From: JAXHUE01 sp034189655
GTDB taxonomy: Bacteria; Chloroflexota; Dehalococcoidia; E44-bin15
Assembly: GCA_034189655.1 (NCBI GenBank)
Contig: JAXHUE010000010.1
Span: forward strand, 1 to 56,653
DNA length: 56,653 nt
Direction of reading: 5' to 3'
Positions 42,906 to 53,411 of the stretch are shown piece by piece; the stretch's first letter is position 1; the number at the start of each line of letters is the position of its first letter. The position numbers were made by a program, and so were the translations under genes. The notes below the pieces were generated by a model. It was given only the letters and a program-made list of their open reading frames with translations, ran no database searches and was not told the DNA's origin.

Positions 42906-45146
42906 ATGCTGGAGTCGATCTCTATCGGGCCAAGGGAGAACGTAAAAACAGCGGGAGACGTGAGCAAGAGCAGCATAAGCCGTGGCGCCCTCTTCGCCGC
43001 CGCCCTCATCTTCACTGTCATCGTGTCCCGCACCATAAACCCCGCCTATCCCATCGCGCCGGTGGCGGGCATCCTCTCCGCCGCGATAGCGCTCCAGGTG
43101 GCGAGCTACGCTCTCCTGGTCCGCCGCTGGAACCTGCTCGTCCCCGCCCTGTGGCTGCTCCTGGTCACCGACGTCATCGCCATATCGCTCACCATATACT
43201 TCACCGGCGGCGCCGAGAGCATGTTCTTCTGGGCCTACCTGGTGCTGGTGCTGGCGTGGGGGTATACCTCGGGCCTGATAGCGGCCGCCGTCTCCGGCGC
43301 CCTGTCTCTCGTGTTCCTGCTCCTCTTCTACGGGCTCGAGATCGCAGGCATGATACCGCACTACCAGCTCATCCCCGGCGTGACCCTGTACGACAATCCC
43401 CTCCTGGTGAGCGCCATCGTCATCACCTACGCACTGCTCGCCATCCCCCTGGTGGTGTGGGCCGGCGTCCGCCTCACCATGTCGCGCCAGCGGGAGAACC
43501 TGATGCGGGGCTACCAGAACGGCGTACAGATATTCGTCGACGCCGTGGAGGCCAACGACCCGCACACCAGGGGACACTCAGACCGGGTATCTCACTACGG
43601 GCAGCTCATAGCCCAGGAGATGGAGCTCCCCGCGAAGGATGTCGAGCTGGTGCGGCTGGCCGGGCTGTTCCACGACGTGGGCAAGATACTGCTCCCGGAG
43701 GACGTCCTCACCAACAGGGGGACGCTCACGCCGGTGCAGCAGGCAGCCATGATGACGCACCCTATCTTGAGCTACGAGGTGCTGGAGCGGGCGGGCATCT
43801 TGACCGAGATCCTCCCCGCGGTGCGCCACCACCACGAGTGGTACGGGGGCGGCGGCTACCCCGACGGCCTCGCCGGGGACAGGATCCCGCTCTCTGCCCG
43901 CATCATCTCCGTGGCCGACGCCTTCGAGGCCATGACCGCGGGGCGCTACTACCGCGCCCGGCGCTCAGTAGAGGATGCAGTAGAGGAGCTGCGCCGTGGA
44001 AACGGCACCCAGTTCGACCCCAAGGTGGTGGAGGCATTCCTCACGTGCATAGAGAGGGGCCAGATCACCATCACGGCGCCCACCGAGGTCACCATCCCCA
44101 CCGATACCAGCCAGTCCAGCGTCCCACTGGCACGCCGCCCGCTGCCCTGGACACAGGGCATGACCACCACGACCCAGTTCCGGGCCTCGACCATTCTCTT
44201 CCGCATGGGCCAGGAGGCGCGCTCCATGCTCGACCTGACCACGCTGCTCACCAAGACCCTCACCCTGCTCCGGGAGACCATGGACTACACCCACTGCGCC
44301 ATCTTCCTCGCCGAAGAGGGCGGCGACCTGGTGCTCCAGGCCGCCATCGGCAACCGGGTAAACCAGAAGGGGGTGCGCATACCGGTAGGGGAGGGCGTCA
44401 TCGGGTGGGTTGCCCAGTACGACGTGGCGCGGCTCATCCCCGACGTGACCACGGACCAGAGCTACATGGACAGCAGCCTTATCCAGCGCGGCACCATGCT
44501 CGTTGCCCCCCTGTCGATAGAGGGCAAGACCGTGGGTGTCATCGTGGTGGAGCACGACGACATCGACGCCTTCACGTGCGACGACGCCCGGTTCATGGAG
44601 GTGGTGGGCCCCTACATCGCCTCAGTCATCGAGGTGGCCCTGCTCCACGAGAGGGCGAAGCAGGCCGCCATCTACGACGGCCTCACCGGCGTCTACAACC
44701 ACCGCTACTTCTACGAGCGCCTGGAGCAGGAGATGTCGCGCGCCCGGAGGTACGGCCACTCCCTCACCATAGCCATCATCGACGTGAACGGGCTCAAGGC
44801 GGTGAACGAGGTATACGGGCACCTCGCCGGCGACCAGGCGCTCAGGAAGATGGGCCAGGTCTTGAAGGAGTACATGAGGGGCTCCGATATCATCGCCAGG
44901 TACGGTGGGGACGAGTTCGCCATCATACTGGTGGAGACAGACAAGGACGAGGCGGAGAAGGCGCTTGCCAGGATCATGGACACGCTGGACATGGCAGTGG
45001 TCCAGTACGACTACGATAGCGAGAGCTTCTTCATGCCTGCCCGCTCCTATGGGCTGGCCACGTTCCCCTGGGACGGCAGCACCCCGACCGACCTCTTCGC
45101 CGTCGCCGATTCCATGCTCAGCGAGGCCAAGGCCAAGGGCGCGTGA
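42906..45146 (+). CDS. Membrane-bound HD-GYP / GAF / GGDEF cyclic-di-GMP protein
   Basis: A 746-residue protein. Residues about 28-195 form six hydrophobic helices. An HD-GYP domain follows (about 210-390) with RGHSDRVSHY, FHDVGK (around 255) and HHHEWYGGGGYPDGLAG (around 305-322). Next come a GAF sensor (about 425-575) and a GGDEF domain with intact ARYGGDEFAI (667-671), preceded by an I-site RGSD (658-661). It could therefore both make and break down cyclic-di-GMP, with membrane and GAF inputs; feedback inhibition of synthesis is expected. Monocistronic with its own promoter. Confidence 0.9.
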   Translation: MLESISIGPRENVKTAGDVSKSSISRGALFAAALIFTVIVSRTINPAYPIAPVAGILSAAIALQVASYALLVRRWNLLVPALWLLLVTDVIAISLTIYFTGGAESMFFWAYLVLVLAWGYTSGLIAAAVSGALSLVFLLLFYGLEIAGMIPHYQLIPGVTLYDNPLLVSAIVITYALLAIPLVVWAGVRLTMSRQRENLMRGYQNGVQIFVDAVEANDPHTRGHSDRVSHYGQLIAQEMELPAKDVELVRLAGLFHDVGKILLPEDVLTNRGTLTPVQQAAMMTHPILSYEVLERAGILTEILPAVRHHHEWYGGGGYPDGLAGDRIPLSARIISVADAFEAMTAGRYYRARRSVEDAVEELRRGNGTQFDPKVVEAFLTCIERGQITITAPTEVTIPTDTSQSSVPLARRPLPWTQGMTTTTQFRASTILFRMGQEARSMLDLTTLLTKTLTLLRETMDYTHCAIFLAEEGGDLVLQAAIGNRVNQKGVRIPVGEGVIGWVAQYDVARLIPDVTTDQSYMDSSLIQRGTMLVAPLSIEGKTVGVIVVEHDDIDAFTCDDARFMEVVGPYIASVIEVALLHERAKQAAIYDGLTGVYNHRYFYERLEQEMSRARRYGHSLTIAIIDVNGLKAVNEVYGHLAGDQALRKMGQVLKEYMRGSDIIARYGGDEFAIILVETDKDEAEKALARIMDTLDMAVVQYDYDSESFFMPARSYGLATFPWDGSTPTDLFAVADSMLSEAKAKGA

Positions 45147-45168
45147 CGCCGGCACCGCGGGGCGACGC

Positions 45169-45792
45169 TCACAGCGGCCTCCCCAGCGGTAGTATGTAGA
45201 GCGGGGCCAGGCCCTCCTCGATAGCCAGCGCTGTGGCCACCTCGTCGTCCTCGAAGGCGCCCACCATCACCGTCGCCAGCCCCAGCGCCGCCGCCTGGAG
45301 ATGTATGTTCTCCCCGACGTGGCCCACCTCCATGTGCACGTACCGCTCTGCCTTCCCCCCGTACCTCCACAGCGTCCTCCCGTAGTGGGCACAGAGCACG
45401 ATGTCGAGCGGGGCCTGCGCGATGAAGCGCTGGCCCGCCGCCGCGGCGACGAGCCCCTGCCTGTAGTCCCCGTCCCGGTGCCGCTCAAGCGAGTGGCCCT
45501 CTACGACGTAGCGGTAGACCCCGGCGGCGAGGCCGGTCACGCCGTCGCCCCCGGCGACGACGAAGACCTCCAGCGGATAGATGGCGCCGGCGCTCGGTGC
45601 CGCCCGAAACCTGCGACCGTGGGTTATCCCCTGGGCCGCCCACAGCACCTGCGAGAGCTGGGCCAGTGTGAGCGGCTCGGCGCTGTAGCGCCGCACCGAC
45701 CTCCTCACGGCGATGGCCTCCTCAAGGGACACAGTGCCCCGCTCCACGGGGGGAGGCAGCGCCAGCTCGTCACCCGGTCCCGGCAGTGCCAT
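45169..45792 (-). CDS. SagB/ThcOx-type nitroreductase-like oxidoreductase
   Basis: A 207-residue flavin protein of the nitroreductase fold: AIAVRRSVRRYSAEPLTLAQLSQVLWAAQGIT, then FRAAPSAGAIYPLEVFVVAG, VYRYVVEGHSL and MEVGHVGENIHLQAAALGLATVMVGAF. This pattern marks the SagB/ThcOx subgroup, which includes azoline dehydrogenases, but stand-alone copies are common and uncharacterised. No peptide-maturation (YcaO) gene is nearby, so a natural-product role is not supported. 22 bp after the cysteine synthase gene on the same strand. Confidence 0.82.
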   Translation of the reverse strand: MALPGPGDELALPPPVERGTVSLEEAIAVRRSVRRYSAEPLTLAQLSQVLWAAQGITHGRRFRAAPSAGAIYPLEVFVVAGGDGVTGLAAGVYRYVVEGHSLERHRDGDYRQGLVAAAAGQRFIAQAPLDIVLCAHYGRTLWRYGGKAERYVHMEVGHVGENIHLQAAALGLATVMVGAFEDDEVATALAIEEGLAPLYILPLGRPL

Positions 45793-45814
45793 GGCTAAAC
45801 CCCCTGGGCCCTCG

Positions 45815-46714
45815 TCAGGGCCCCCAGATGCCCAGGCTCAAGTATTTCCAGCCGCCATCGGCCAGTATTGTCACGATGGTGCCCCGCCCCATCTCCTGGG
45901 CCACATCGACCGCGTAGCGCACCACCGCCCCCGAGGAGACGCCGCCGAATATCCCCTCCCTCCTGGTGAGCTCCCTGGTGGCGGCAACGGCCTCTGCGCT
46001 GGTGACCTCCACCCTCTCGACGAAGTCGAGGTCTAGAATGGGCGGGACGAAGCCCTCGGCGAGGCACCGCAGCCCCTGGATGTGGTCCTCGCAGGGGGGC
46101 TCGACCCCGATGACCCGGGCCCGGGGGAACCGCTCCCTGATGCGCCTGCCCACGCCCATTATGGTGCCGCCGGTGCCGATGCCGGCGACGACCACGTCGA
46201 TATCCATGCCGGCCATATCGTCGAGAACCTCGAGGCCCGTGGTCTCGTAGTGGGCCAGGGGGTTGGCCGGGTTGGAGAACTGGTCGGGCATGAAGTAGCG
46301 GTCGTCTCGGGCCGCCATCTCCTGTGCCACCTCTACCGAGAGGTTGACCCCCCCGGCACCCTCGGTGAGGAGCAGCTCGGCGCCGTAGGCCGCGATGAGC
46401 TGCCGCCGCTCTATGCTGTAGCTATCGGGCATCACTATGGTGACGGGGTACCCTTTGAGCATCCCCACCATGGCCAGGGCGATGCCGGTGTTGCCACTGG
46501 TGGCCTCGATGATGGTCTTGCCCGGGCAGAGCTCCCCCCTCCGCTCCGCCTCCTCGATCATGTACACGGCGATGCGGTCCTTGGTGGAGGCGCTGCCGCC
46601 CACGTTCTGCCCCTCCAGCTTGGCGAAGAGCCTGACATCCCCACTGGGACTCATCTGCGAGAGCTCTACAAGCGGGGTATGCCCTACCGCCTGGAGTACG
46701 TTATCGTACCTCAT
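45815..46714 (-). CDS. Cysteine synthase (PLP-dependent, CysK/CysM family)
   Basis: A 299-residue fold-type II PLP enzyme with GHTPLVELSQM, EATSGNTGIALAM, the phosphate loop AGIGTGGTIMGVGR and GGVSSGA. It makes cysteine from an activated serine and sulfide. The Schiff-base lysine lies in NVGGSASTKDRIA, two residues longer than the usual NPxGSxKDR. Whether the donor is O-acetylserine or O-phosphoserine is open. Start ATG 46714 has a weak ribosome-binding site and a short leader. Confidence 0.88.
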   Translation of the reverse strand: MRYDNVLQAVGHTPLVELSQMSPSGDVRLFAKLEGQNVGGSASTKDRIAVYMIEEAERRGELCPGKTIIEATSGNTGIALAMVGMLKGYPVTIVMPDSYSIERRQLIAAYGAELLLTEGAGGVNLSVEVAQEMAARDDRYFMPDQFSNPANPLAHYETTGLEVLDDMAGMDIDVVVAGIGTGGTIMGVGRRIRERFPRARVIGVEPPCEDHIQGLRCLAEGFVPPILDLDFVERVEVTSAEAVAATRELTRREGIFGGVSSGAVVRYAVDVAQEMGRGTIVTILADGGWKYLSLGIWGP

Positions 46715-46737
46715 ATCTGTGTGCTACCAGGATAAGC

Positions 46738-46766
46738 ATTCTAGCACAGTGCCGCTTCAGAGTAAA
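46738..46766 (-). promoter_or_regulatory. Promoter of the cysteine synthase gene
   Basis: Minus-strand TTTACT at 46761-46766 and TAGAAT at 46738-46743, 17 bp apart, with TGC before the -10 (extended -10). The predicted start near 46731 leaves a leader of about 17 nt. Confidence 0.65.
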
Positions 46767-46825
46767 GGCGAGGGGGGCCCTGCCACGACGCTCACCAGGC
46801 GACCGCCCCCACGGCACACGCCCAC

Positions 46826-48001
46826 CTAGAGCAGGCGGGCGCCCGCCTCCGCGACCACGATGCGGTAGACTGCCTGGAGGGGGAGGCCGTGCTCCCGCGC
46901 CAGGCGGGCGCACTCCTCGAACTCAGGGTAGAGGCCCACCCTCACCCCCTCCAGCACCTTCAGCTTCACCACCACCGGGCCCAGGCTGGAGTCGAAGGTC
47001 ACCTGCTCCCGCTGCGATTCGTGGCGCTCTATGGGCTGCACCCGCACCCCCATGGTGGAGGTCTCGCGCATCATGGTGGCCACTATCTCACCGCGCACCG
47101 CCCGCGGCACGATGGCGCTGAGCTGGGTGGCGGGGCGGTTCTTCTTCATCTGGATGGGGGTGAACCACACATCGAGGGCGCCCCGCTGGAAGAGACGCTC
47201 CATGACGTACCCCAGGAGCTCCGCGCTCATATCGTCGATGTTGGTCTCCAGGAGGAGCAGCTCCCGCTCCGCCTCCTCCCTCTCCCCCAGCCACAGCGGG
47301 AGCACGTTGGGGTGGGAGGCGATGTCCCGCGAGCCCACGCCGTACCCGATGCGCTCCAGGAGAAAGGTGGGGCTCTCGAACGTGGCCACGGTGGTGACGA
47401 TGGCGGCCCCGGTGGGGGTCACCAGCTCGCCCACATCGGGGGAAGGGGTAGGCCGTACCGGCGCCCCCGCAGATGCCATCAGCTCAAGCGTGGCCGGCGC
47501 CGGCACCGGGATGGTGCCGTGCTCCATGGACACCGTCCCGCTCCCGGAGGGCAGGGGCGACGAGAAAAGGGCCTCCACGCCGAGCAGCTCGAGCCCGACG
47601 ACGGAGCCGACGATATCGACGATGGCGTCCACGGCCCCGACCTCGTGGAAGTGGACTTCGCCGGCAGGGACACCGTGGACCCGTGACTCTGCGGCGGCGA
47701 GGCGCTCGAAGATGAGGGCGCTCCGCTCCTTCACCGATGGCGAGAGGGCGCTGGCCTCGATCAGGCCCAGGATGTCCCCCAGGCCGCGGCGCTCCGCGGG
47801 GCCCCCCTCTACGGTCACTATGGCCCTGGTGCCCGCGATCACCCCCCGCCGCTCAGGTCGCGCGCTTAACGTGTAGCCGGCGAGGGACAGCCTGCCCAGC
47901 TCGGCGCAGAGCCGGTCCAGGGGCAGCCCGGCATCGAGGAGCGCCCCCAGCACCATGTCCCCGCTCACACCAGAGTAACAGTCGAGATAGCCGACCTTCA
48001 C
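46826..48001 (-). CDS. larC: LarC, nickel-inserting enzyme for the nickel-pincer cofactor
   Basis: A 391-residue LarC: GYLDCYSGVSGDMVLGALLDAGLP at the N-terminus, the FHEVGAVDAIVDIVG and PTGAAIVTT motifs in the middle, and ETNIDDMSAELLGYVMERLFQRGALDVWFTPIQMKKNRPA in the C-terminal half. LarC is a CTP-dependent cyclometallase that inserts nickel into the pincer cofactor. It is a single continuous frame, unlike the frameshifted version in some lactobacilli. GTG 48001 overlaps the larE stop (GTGA). No larB or larA in the window. Confidence 0.92.
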   Translation of the reverse strand: MKVGYLDCYSGVSGDMVLGALLDAGLPLDRLCAELGRLSLAGYTLSARPERRGVIAGTRAIVTVEGGPAERRGLGDILGLIEASALSPSVKERSALIFERLAAAESRVHGVPAGEVHFHEVGAVDAIVDIVGSVVGLELLGVEALFSSPLPSGSGTVSMEHGTIPVPAPATLELMASAGAPVRPTPSPDVGELVTPTGAAIVTTVATFESPTFLLERIGYGVGSRDIASHPNVLPLWLGEREEAERELLLLETNIDDMSAELLGYVMERLFQRGALDVWFTPIQMKKNRPATQLSAIVPRAVRGEIVATMMRETSTMGVRVQPIERHESQREQVTFDSSLGPVVVKLKVLEGVRVGLYPEFEECARLAREHGLPLQAVYRIVVAEAGARLL

Positions 48002-48831
48002 GTCTCATCCCCCGGTAAGGCCTCGTCCATGCTGCCGGAGCGGTACCCGGCGAGGTCGAGGGCAACGTAGGTATACCCCACCGCGCGCAGCGCCGCCACC
48101 GCCCTGGCCCTGAACGACTCGTCGGCGAAGAGGGCCATGTCCTGGGGCCCTACCTCGATGCGGGCCACGGTGCCGTGGTGGCGCACCCGGAGCTGGCCGA
48201 CGCCCATCTCCACCAGGCGGCGCTCCGCCTCGTCGATGCGCCCCAGGGCCTCGACAGCTATGGGTGTGCCGTAGGGGATACGTGTGGCCAGGCACGTCCT
48301 GGGCTGCCGGTCCCAGTTGGGGACGCCGCGCCCTTCAAGCAGGCGGCGGATATCGGCCTTGGCCAGGCCCACCTCACGCAGGGGGCTCCTCACCCCGAGC
48401 TCGGCGACGGCGCGCATCCCTGGCCGCCGCTCGCCAGTGTCGTCGCGGTTGGTGCCATCGAGGACGTGGGCCAGCCCCTCGCCGTCGGCGATGCGGCGCA
48501 GCGTGCCGAAGAGGCGCCGCTTGCAGTAGTAGCAGCGCTGACCGTCGTTGGCGACGAACGCCGGGTCTGCGAGCTCATCGCTCTCGATGACCGCGTGGCG
48601 GATGCCGAGCTGCCTGGCGAGCCGCCCTGCATCGGCGACCTCGGAGGCCGAGCGCAGCGGCGAAGAGGCGGTCACCGCGAGCGCCCGATGGCCCAGTACC
48701 TCGTGTGCCACCAGTGCGAGCAGGGTGCTGTCGACGCCGCCAGAGTAGGCGACGAGGACGGAGCCCATCTCCTCCAGCATGGACTCAAGCCCGGCCAGCT
48801 CCCTCTCCATCCCGCGATGCGCCGCCTTCAC
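47998..48831 (-). CDS. larE: LarE, ATP-dependent sacrificial sulfur transferase
   Basis: A 277-residue PP-loop protein: VLVAYSGGVDSTLLALVAH, GQRCYYCKRRLFGTL, DGTNRDD and the conserved cysteine in QPRTCLATRIPYGTPI, the position of the sulfur-donating cysteine in LarE. It adenylates and thiolates the pyridinium carboxylate precursor of the nickel-pincer cofactor. GTG 48831 is the first start; ATG 48810 is an alternative because no clear Shine-Dalgarno precedes the former. Overlaps larC by 4 bp. Confidence 0.9.
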   Translation of the reverse strand: MKAAHRGMERELAGLESMLEEMGSVLVAYSGGVDSTLLALVAHEVLGHRALAVTASSPLRSASEVADAGRLARQLGIRHAVIESDELADPAFVANDGQRCYYCKRRLFGTLRRIADGEGLAHVLDGTNRDDTGERRPGMRAVAELGVRSPLREVGLAKADIRRLLEGRGVPNWDRQPRTCLATRIPYGTPIAVEALGRIDEAERRLVEMGVGQLRVRHHGTVARIEVGPQDMALFADESFRARAVAALRAVGYTYVALDLAGYRSGSMDEALPGDET

Positions 48832-48846
48832 GTTTCGTCAATTGGT

Positions 48847-48852
48847 AGCATA
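48847..48852 (-). promoter_or_regulatory. Possible -10 box of larE-larC
   Basis: Minus-strand TATGCT at 48847-48852, about 16 bp before the GTG at 48831; no good -35 is visible, so this is tentative. Confidence 0.3.
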
Positions 48853-48922
48853 CCCCGCCCTGGCACCAGAAGCGCCTCCAGTGGAGGGAGGCCCGACCGG
48901 CACCCACGGCCCGAAACCGAAA

Positions 48923-48946
48923 TGGGAAGCCCTCTATGGCTTCCCA
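48923..48946 (-). terminator. Terminator after clpC
   Basis: A 9-bp perfect stem TGGGAAGCC / GGCTTCCCA with a 6-base loop, followed on the minus strand by TTTCGGTTTCGG. It lies 60 bp past the clpC stop and before larE. Confidence 0.7.
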
Positions 48947-49005
48947 CCTCTCTGCCCGAAGTAGCCCGCACGGCACACGGGGCCTTGCGTTGCCGTCTCC
49001 CCCTG

Positions 49006-51468
<2,463 letters not shown>

Positions 51469-51520
51469 GACCCCTCCCGATATGCCAGCCCCACTAGATC
51501 GATACGTCGGTTCACGGTCT

Positions 51521-51540
51521 ATTGTATCACAATTATAGCA
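51521..51540 (-). promoter_or_regulatory. Promoter region of clpC
   Basis: Two minus-strand extended -10 boxes lie close together: TGCTATAAT at 51532-51540 and TGATACAAT at 51521-51529; -35 boxes are weak. The leader to ATG 51468 is about 45-60 nt. No CIRCE or CtsR box was seen. Confidence 0.6.
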
Positions 51541-51617
51541 AAAAGGGAATAGCCATCACCTGTGCGACGCAGCGCGGCACAGCTACCACCAGGGCAACGA
51601 TTTTACATAAATATCGA

Positions 51618-51640
51618 GGCCCCCGCTCGCGGCGGGGGCC
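51618..51640 (-). terminator. Putative terminator after the iron-sulfur flavoprotein gene
   Basis: A 9-bp GC stem GGCCCCCGC / GCGGGGGCC with a 5-base loop, followed on the minus strand by TCGATATTTATG. The T tract is weak but the stem is strong. It lies 25 bp beyond the stop at 51665. Confidence 0.65.
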
Positions 51641-51664
51641 CCTCTCTGAGCCGGCCTCTGCCTG

Positions 51665-52354
51665 CTATACCTCGTCCTTGTTCCGCCACACGCCGCCCAC
51701 GTAGACCTTCTCCTTCTGCGAGCGACGCGGTAGCTCCAGCCCGGCCTCGCGGGCGTACTTCATCATGCGGGCGACCTCCGCCACCTTGCGGCCCACCATC
51801 TGCGACCTCACCCTGCCGTAGAAGTCGTCGAGCACGCCGTTGTCCAGCCAGTCGGGCCGCTGGCCGTAGGCCCTCTTGCTGGCGACCGCGGTGGCGTGGG
51901 CCACGGGGAACATCTCCAGCGTCTGGATAAGCGAGTAGATGACACTTATGGCCCACTCCATGCCCACCCCGAACCAGCCCAGGGTGAGCGCCCCGGCGGG
52001 CAGGTTGCGGAAGCGGTGGTGGAAGAAGGTGCTCTCCCTGGTGCGGGACACCAGGTTGACCAGGTGCGGGGCCAGGGTCAGGTCCCAGGTGGGCCCCCCC
52101 AGGACCATGCCGTCGGCGCGCTGCATGGCCTCGTATATGGGGTGGAAGTCGTCCTTCACCTTGCACGGCGCCCTGTTCTCGATGCACCACTGGCAGTGCG
52201 TGCACACCGCCACCTCCTTGTCCGCCATGGTGATGAACTCCGTCTCCACCCCCTCGAACGCCTCCTCCGCCGCCTTGAGTGCCTCTCTGACCAGGGTATC
52301 GCAGTTGCCGTCCTTTATCGGTGTCCCCGATATGCCCAGAATCCTCACGTTCAT
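51665..52354 (-). CDS. NADPH-dependent FMN reductase / iron-sulfur flavoprotein family
   Basis: A 229-residue flavodoxin-like protein: VRILGISGTPIKDGNCDTLVREAL (FMN phosphate loop) and a compact cysteine motif CTHCQWCIENRAPCKVKDDF at residues about 50-70, the signature of archaeal and anaerobic iron-sulfur flavoproteins (Isf). GGPTWDLTLAPHLVNLVSRT is the second flavin loop. It moves electrons in anaerobes; the partner is unknown. ATG 52354 has AAGGAG upstream, so the earlier ATG at 52369 is less likely. Confidence 0.85.
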   Translation of the reverse strand: MNVRILGISGTPIKDGNCDTLVREALKAAEEAFEGVETEFITMADKEVAVCTHCQWCIENRAPCKVKDDFHPIYEAMQRADGMVLGGPTWDLTLAPHLVNLVSRTRESTFFHHRFRNLPAGALTLGWFGVGMEWAISVIYSLIQTLEMFPVAHATAVASKRAYGQRPDWLDNGVLDDFYGRVRSQMVGRKVAEVARMMKYAREAGLELPRRSQKEKVYVGGVWRNKDEV

Positions 52355-52437
52355 TCCCGTCTCCTTCATAGATATGTAGTGAGCCTGGGCACCGCGCGCC
52401 CGGATACCGCGGGGATAGGCGCGATGCCAGATGAGGC

Positions 52438-52446
52438 ATTATAGCA
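52438..52446 (-). promoter_or_regulatory. Extended -10 promoter of the iron-sulfur flavoprotein gene
   Basis: Minus-strand TGCTATAAT at 52438-52446; the -35 is weak. The predicted start near 52431 gives a leader of about 77 nt. The rest of 52355-52549 holds no recognised feature. Confidence 0.65.
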
Positions 52447-52549
52447 CATGGGACAGGGGAGGAGAAACAAGGGAATCGCCGGTGCCGAAGTCGGGGACGC
52501 CGGGGGGCGTTGCCGTGGCCGCAGCCGACCGAGAAATGAAAAGCGCTTC

Positions 52550-52664
52550 CCGGCAGTGGCATATTTTCCACACCCCGTTGCCAGGGCAGTATCGTCTGCG
52601 CTGAGGCGTTTCACTTCCGTGTTCGGGATGGGAACGGGTGGGTCCGCCTCGCTCTCACCACCGG
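52550..52664 (-). rRNA. rrf: 5S ribosomal RNA
   Basis: About 115 nt with the universal 5S core: GGACCCACCCGTTCCCATCC, CCGAACACGGAAGTGAAACGCC and TGCCCTGGCAACGGGG. The ends CCGGTGGT and ACTGCCGG pair as helix I. No 16S or 23S gene lies within this window on either side, so the 5S is not in an rRNA operon here. Exact ends are accurate to a few bases. Confidence 0.95.
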
Positions 52665-52676
52665 AAAGCGATAGTC

Positions 52677-52705
52677 AGTATACCACACCGGTATGACGGA
52701 TGCAA
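52677..52705 (-). promoter_or_regulatory. Promoter of 5S rRNA
   Basis: Minus-strand TTGCAT at 52700-52705 and TATACT at 52677-52682, 17 bp apart. The predicted start is about 5 bp upstream of the mature 5S end, so the gene has its own transcript. Confidence 0.75.
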
Positions 52706-52868
52706 CACCCGGCACGAGTGACGAACCCCCGGAGGTGGCTCGAATTCCACGATGCTGCACGCCGTACCCGCTCCAGGTCGGGGGCAGGCCCAGGCCCCGC
52801 TCTCCTCGCCGGCGCGGCACCCGGTGCCCGCCGGGCGCCACCTGTGGTACCATGGAGAGGGGAGTATA

Positions 52869-53270
52869 GTGAGCGACAGGGTAGTGAAAAGCGACGAGGA
52901 GTGGCGCCGGCTGCTCACCCCGGAGCAGTACCGGGTCACCAGGCGCAAGGGGACGGAGCCGCCGTTCAGTGGCAGGTACTACCGCTTCAAGGGGAAGGGC
53001 ACCTACCGCTGCGTCTGCTGCGGAAACGAGCTCTTCAGCTCCGAGACAAAGTTCGAGTCGGGCAGCGGCTGGCCCAGCTTCTGGGCCCCGCTCTCCGAGC
53101 AGGCCGTGGTCACCGCCAGCGATGTCTCCCACGGCATGGCGAGGACCGAGGTGCTGTGCGCCCGCTGCCAGGCCCACCTGGGGCACGTCTTCGAGGACGG
53201 CCCGCCACCCACGGGCCTTCGCTACTGCATCAACTCGGTAGCGCTGGACTTCGTCGGCGACGGCGGCTAG
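52869..53270 (+). CDS. msrB: Peptide methionine-(R)-S-oxide reductase
   Basis: A 133-residue MsrB. Zinc-binding pairs are CVCCGNELF and CARCQAHLGHVFEDG, the substrate region is FESGSGWPSFW, and the catalytic cysteine lies in GLRYCINSVALDF. It reduces the R-epimer of methionine sulfoxide using thioredoxin. GTG 52869 has GAGGGGAG upstream and gives the usual length; the frame extending to 52752 is not conserved. A TGGTACCAT extended -10 at 52845-52853 may drive it. Confidence 0.95.
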   Translation: MSDRVVKSDEEWRRLLTPEQYRVTRRKGTEPPFSGRYYRFKGKGTYRCVCCGNELFSSETKFESGSGWPSFWAPLSEQAVVTASDVSHGMARTEVLCARCQAHLGHVFEDGPPPTGLRYCINSVALDFVGDGG

Positions 53271-53347
53271 CCGGTCTCTGTCCCTGTGCCGCCGGGACAT
53301 CCCAGGCCCGGCACGGGCCCACCGTGGGGCGGCGATCCCCCCACGGC

Positions 53348-53376
53348 TTGACAGCGAGGCCCTCCTTCTCTATAAT
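53348..53376 (+). promoter_or_regulatory. Consensus promoter of the Fur-family gene and zinc uptake operon
   Basis: TTGACA at 53348-53353 and TATAAT at 53371-53376, separated by 17 bp, a perfect consensus. The start is predicted near 53383, at the edge of the operator at 53384-53398. Confidence 0.9.
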
Positions 53377-53383
53377 GAGCCAC

Positions 53384-53398
53384 TGAAAACGGTTTTCA
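53384..53398 (+). promoter_or_regulatory. Zur/Fur-type operator (7-1-7 inverted repeat)
   Basis: TGAAAAC-G-GTTTTCA, a perfect 7-1-7 palindrome lying at the transcription start of the promoter at 53348-53376. Its form closely resembles Zur boxes of actinobacteria (TGAAAATNATTTTCA-like). Position and context predict repression by the adjacent Fur-family protein when metal is bound. Confidence 0.88.
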
Positions 53399-53411
53399 TC
53401 TACGTAGTACC

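Noticed and set aside
45169..45792. Peptide natural-product (azoline) cluster around the SagB-like gene
   Set aside because: No YcaO cyclodehydratase, precursor peptide or exporter is adjacent; the neighbour is cysteine synthase.
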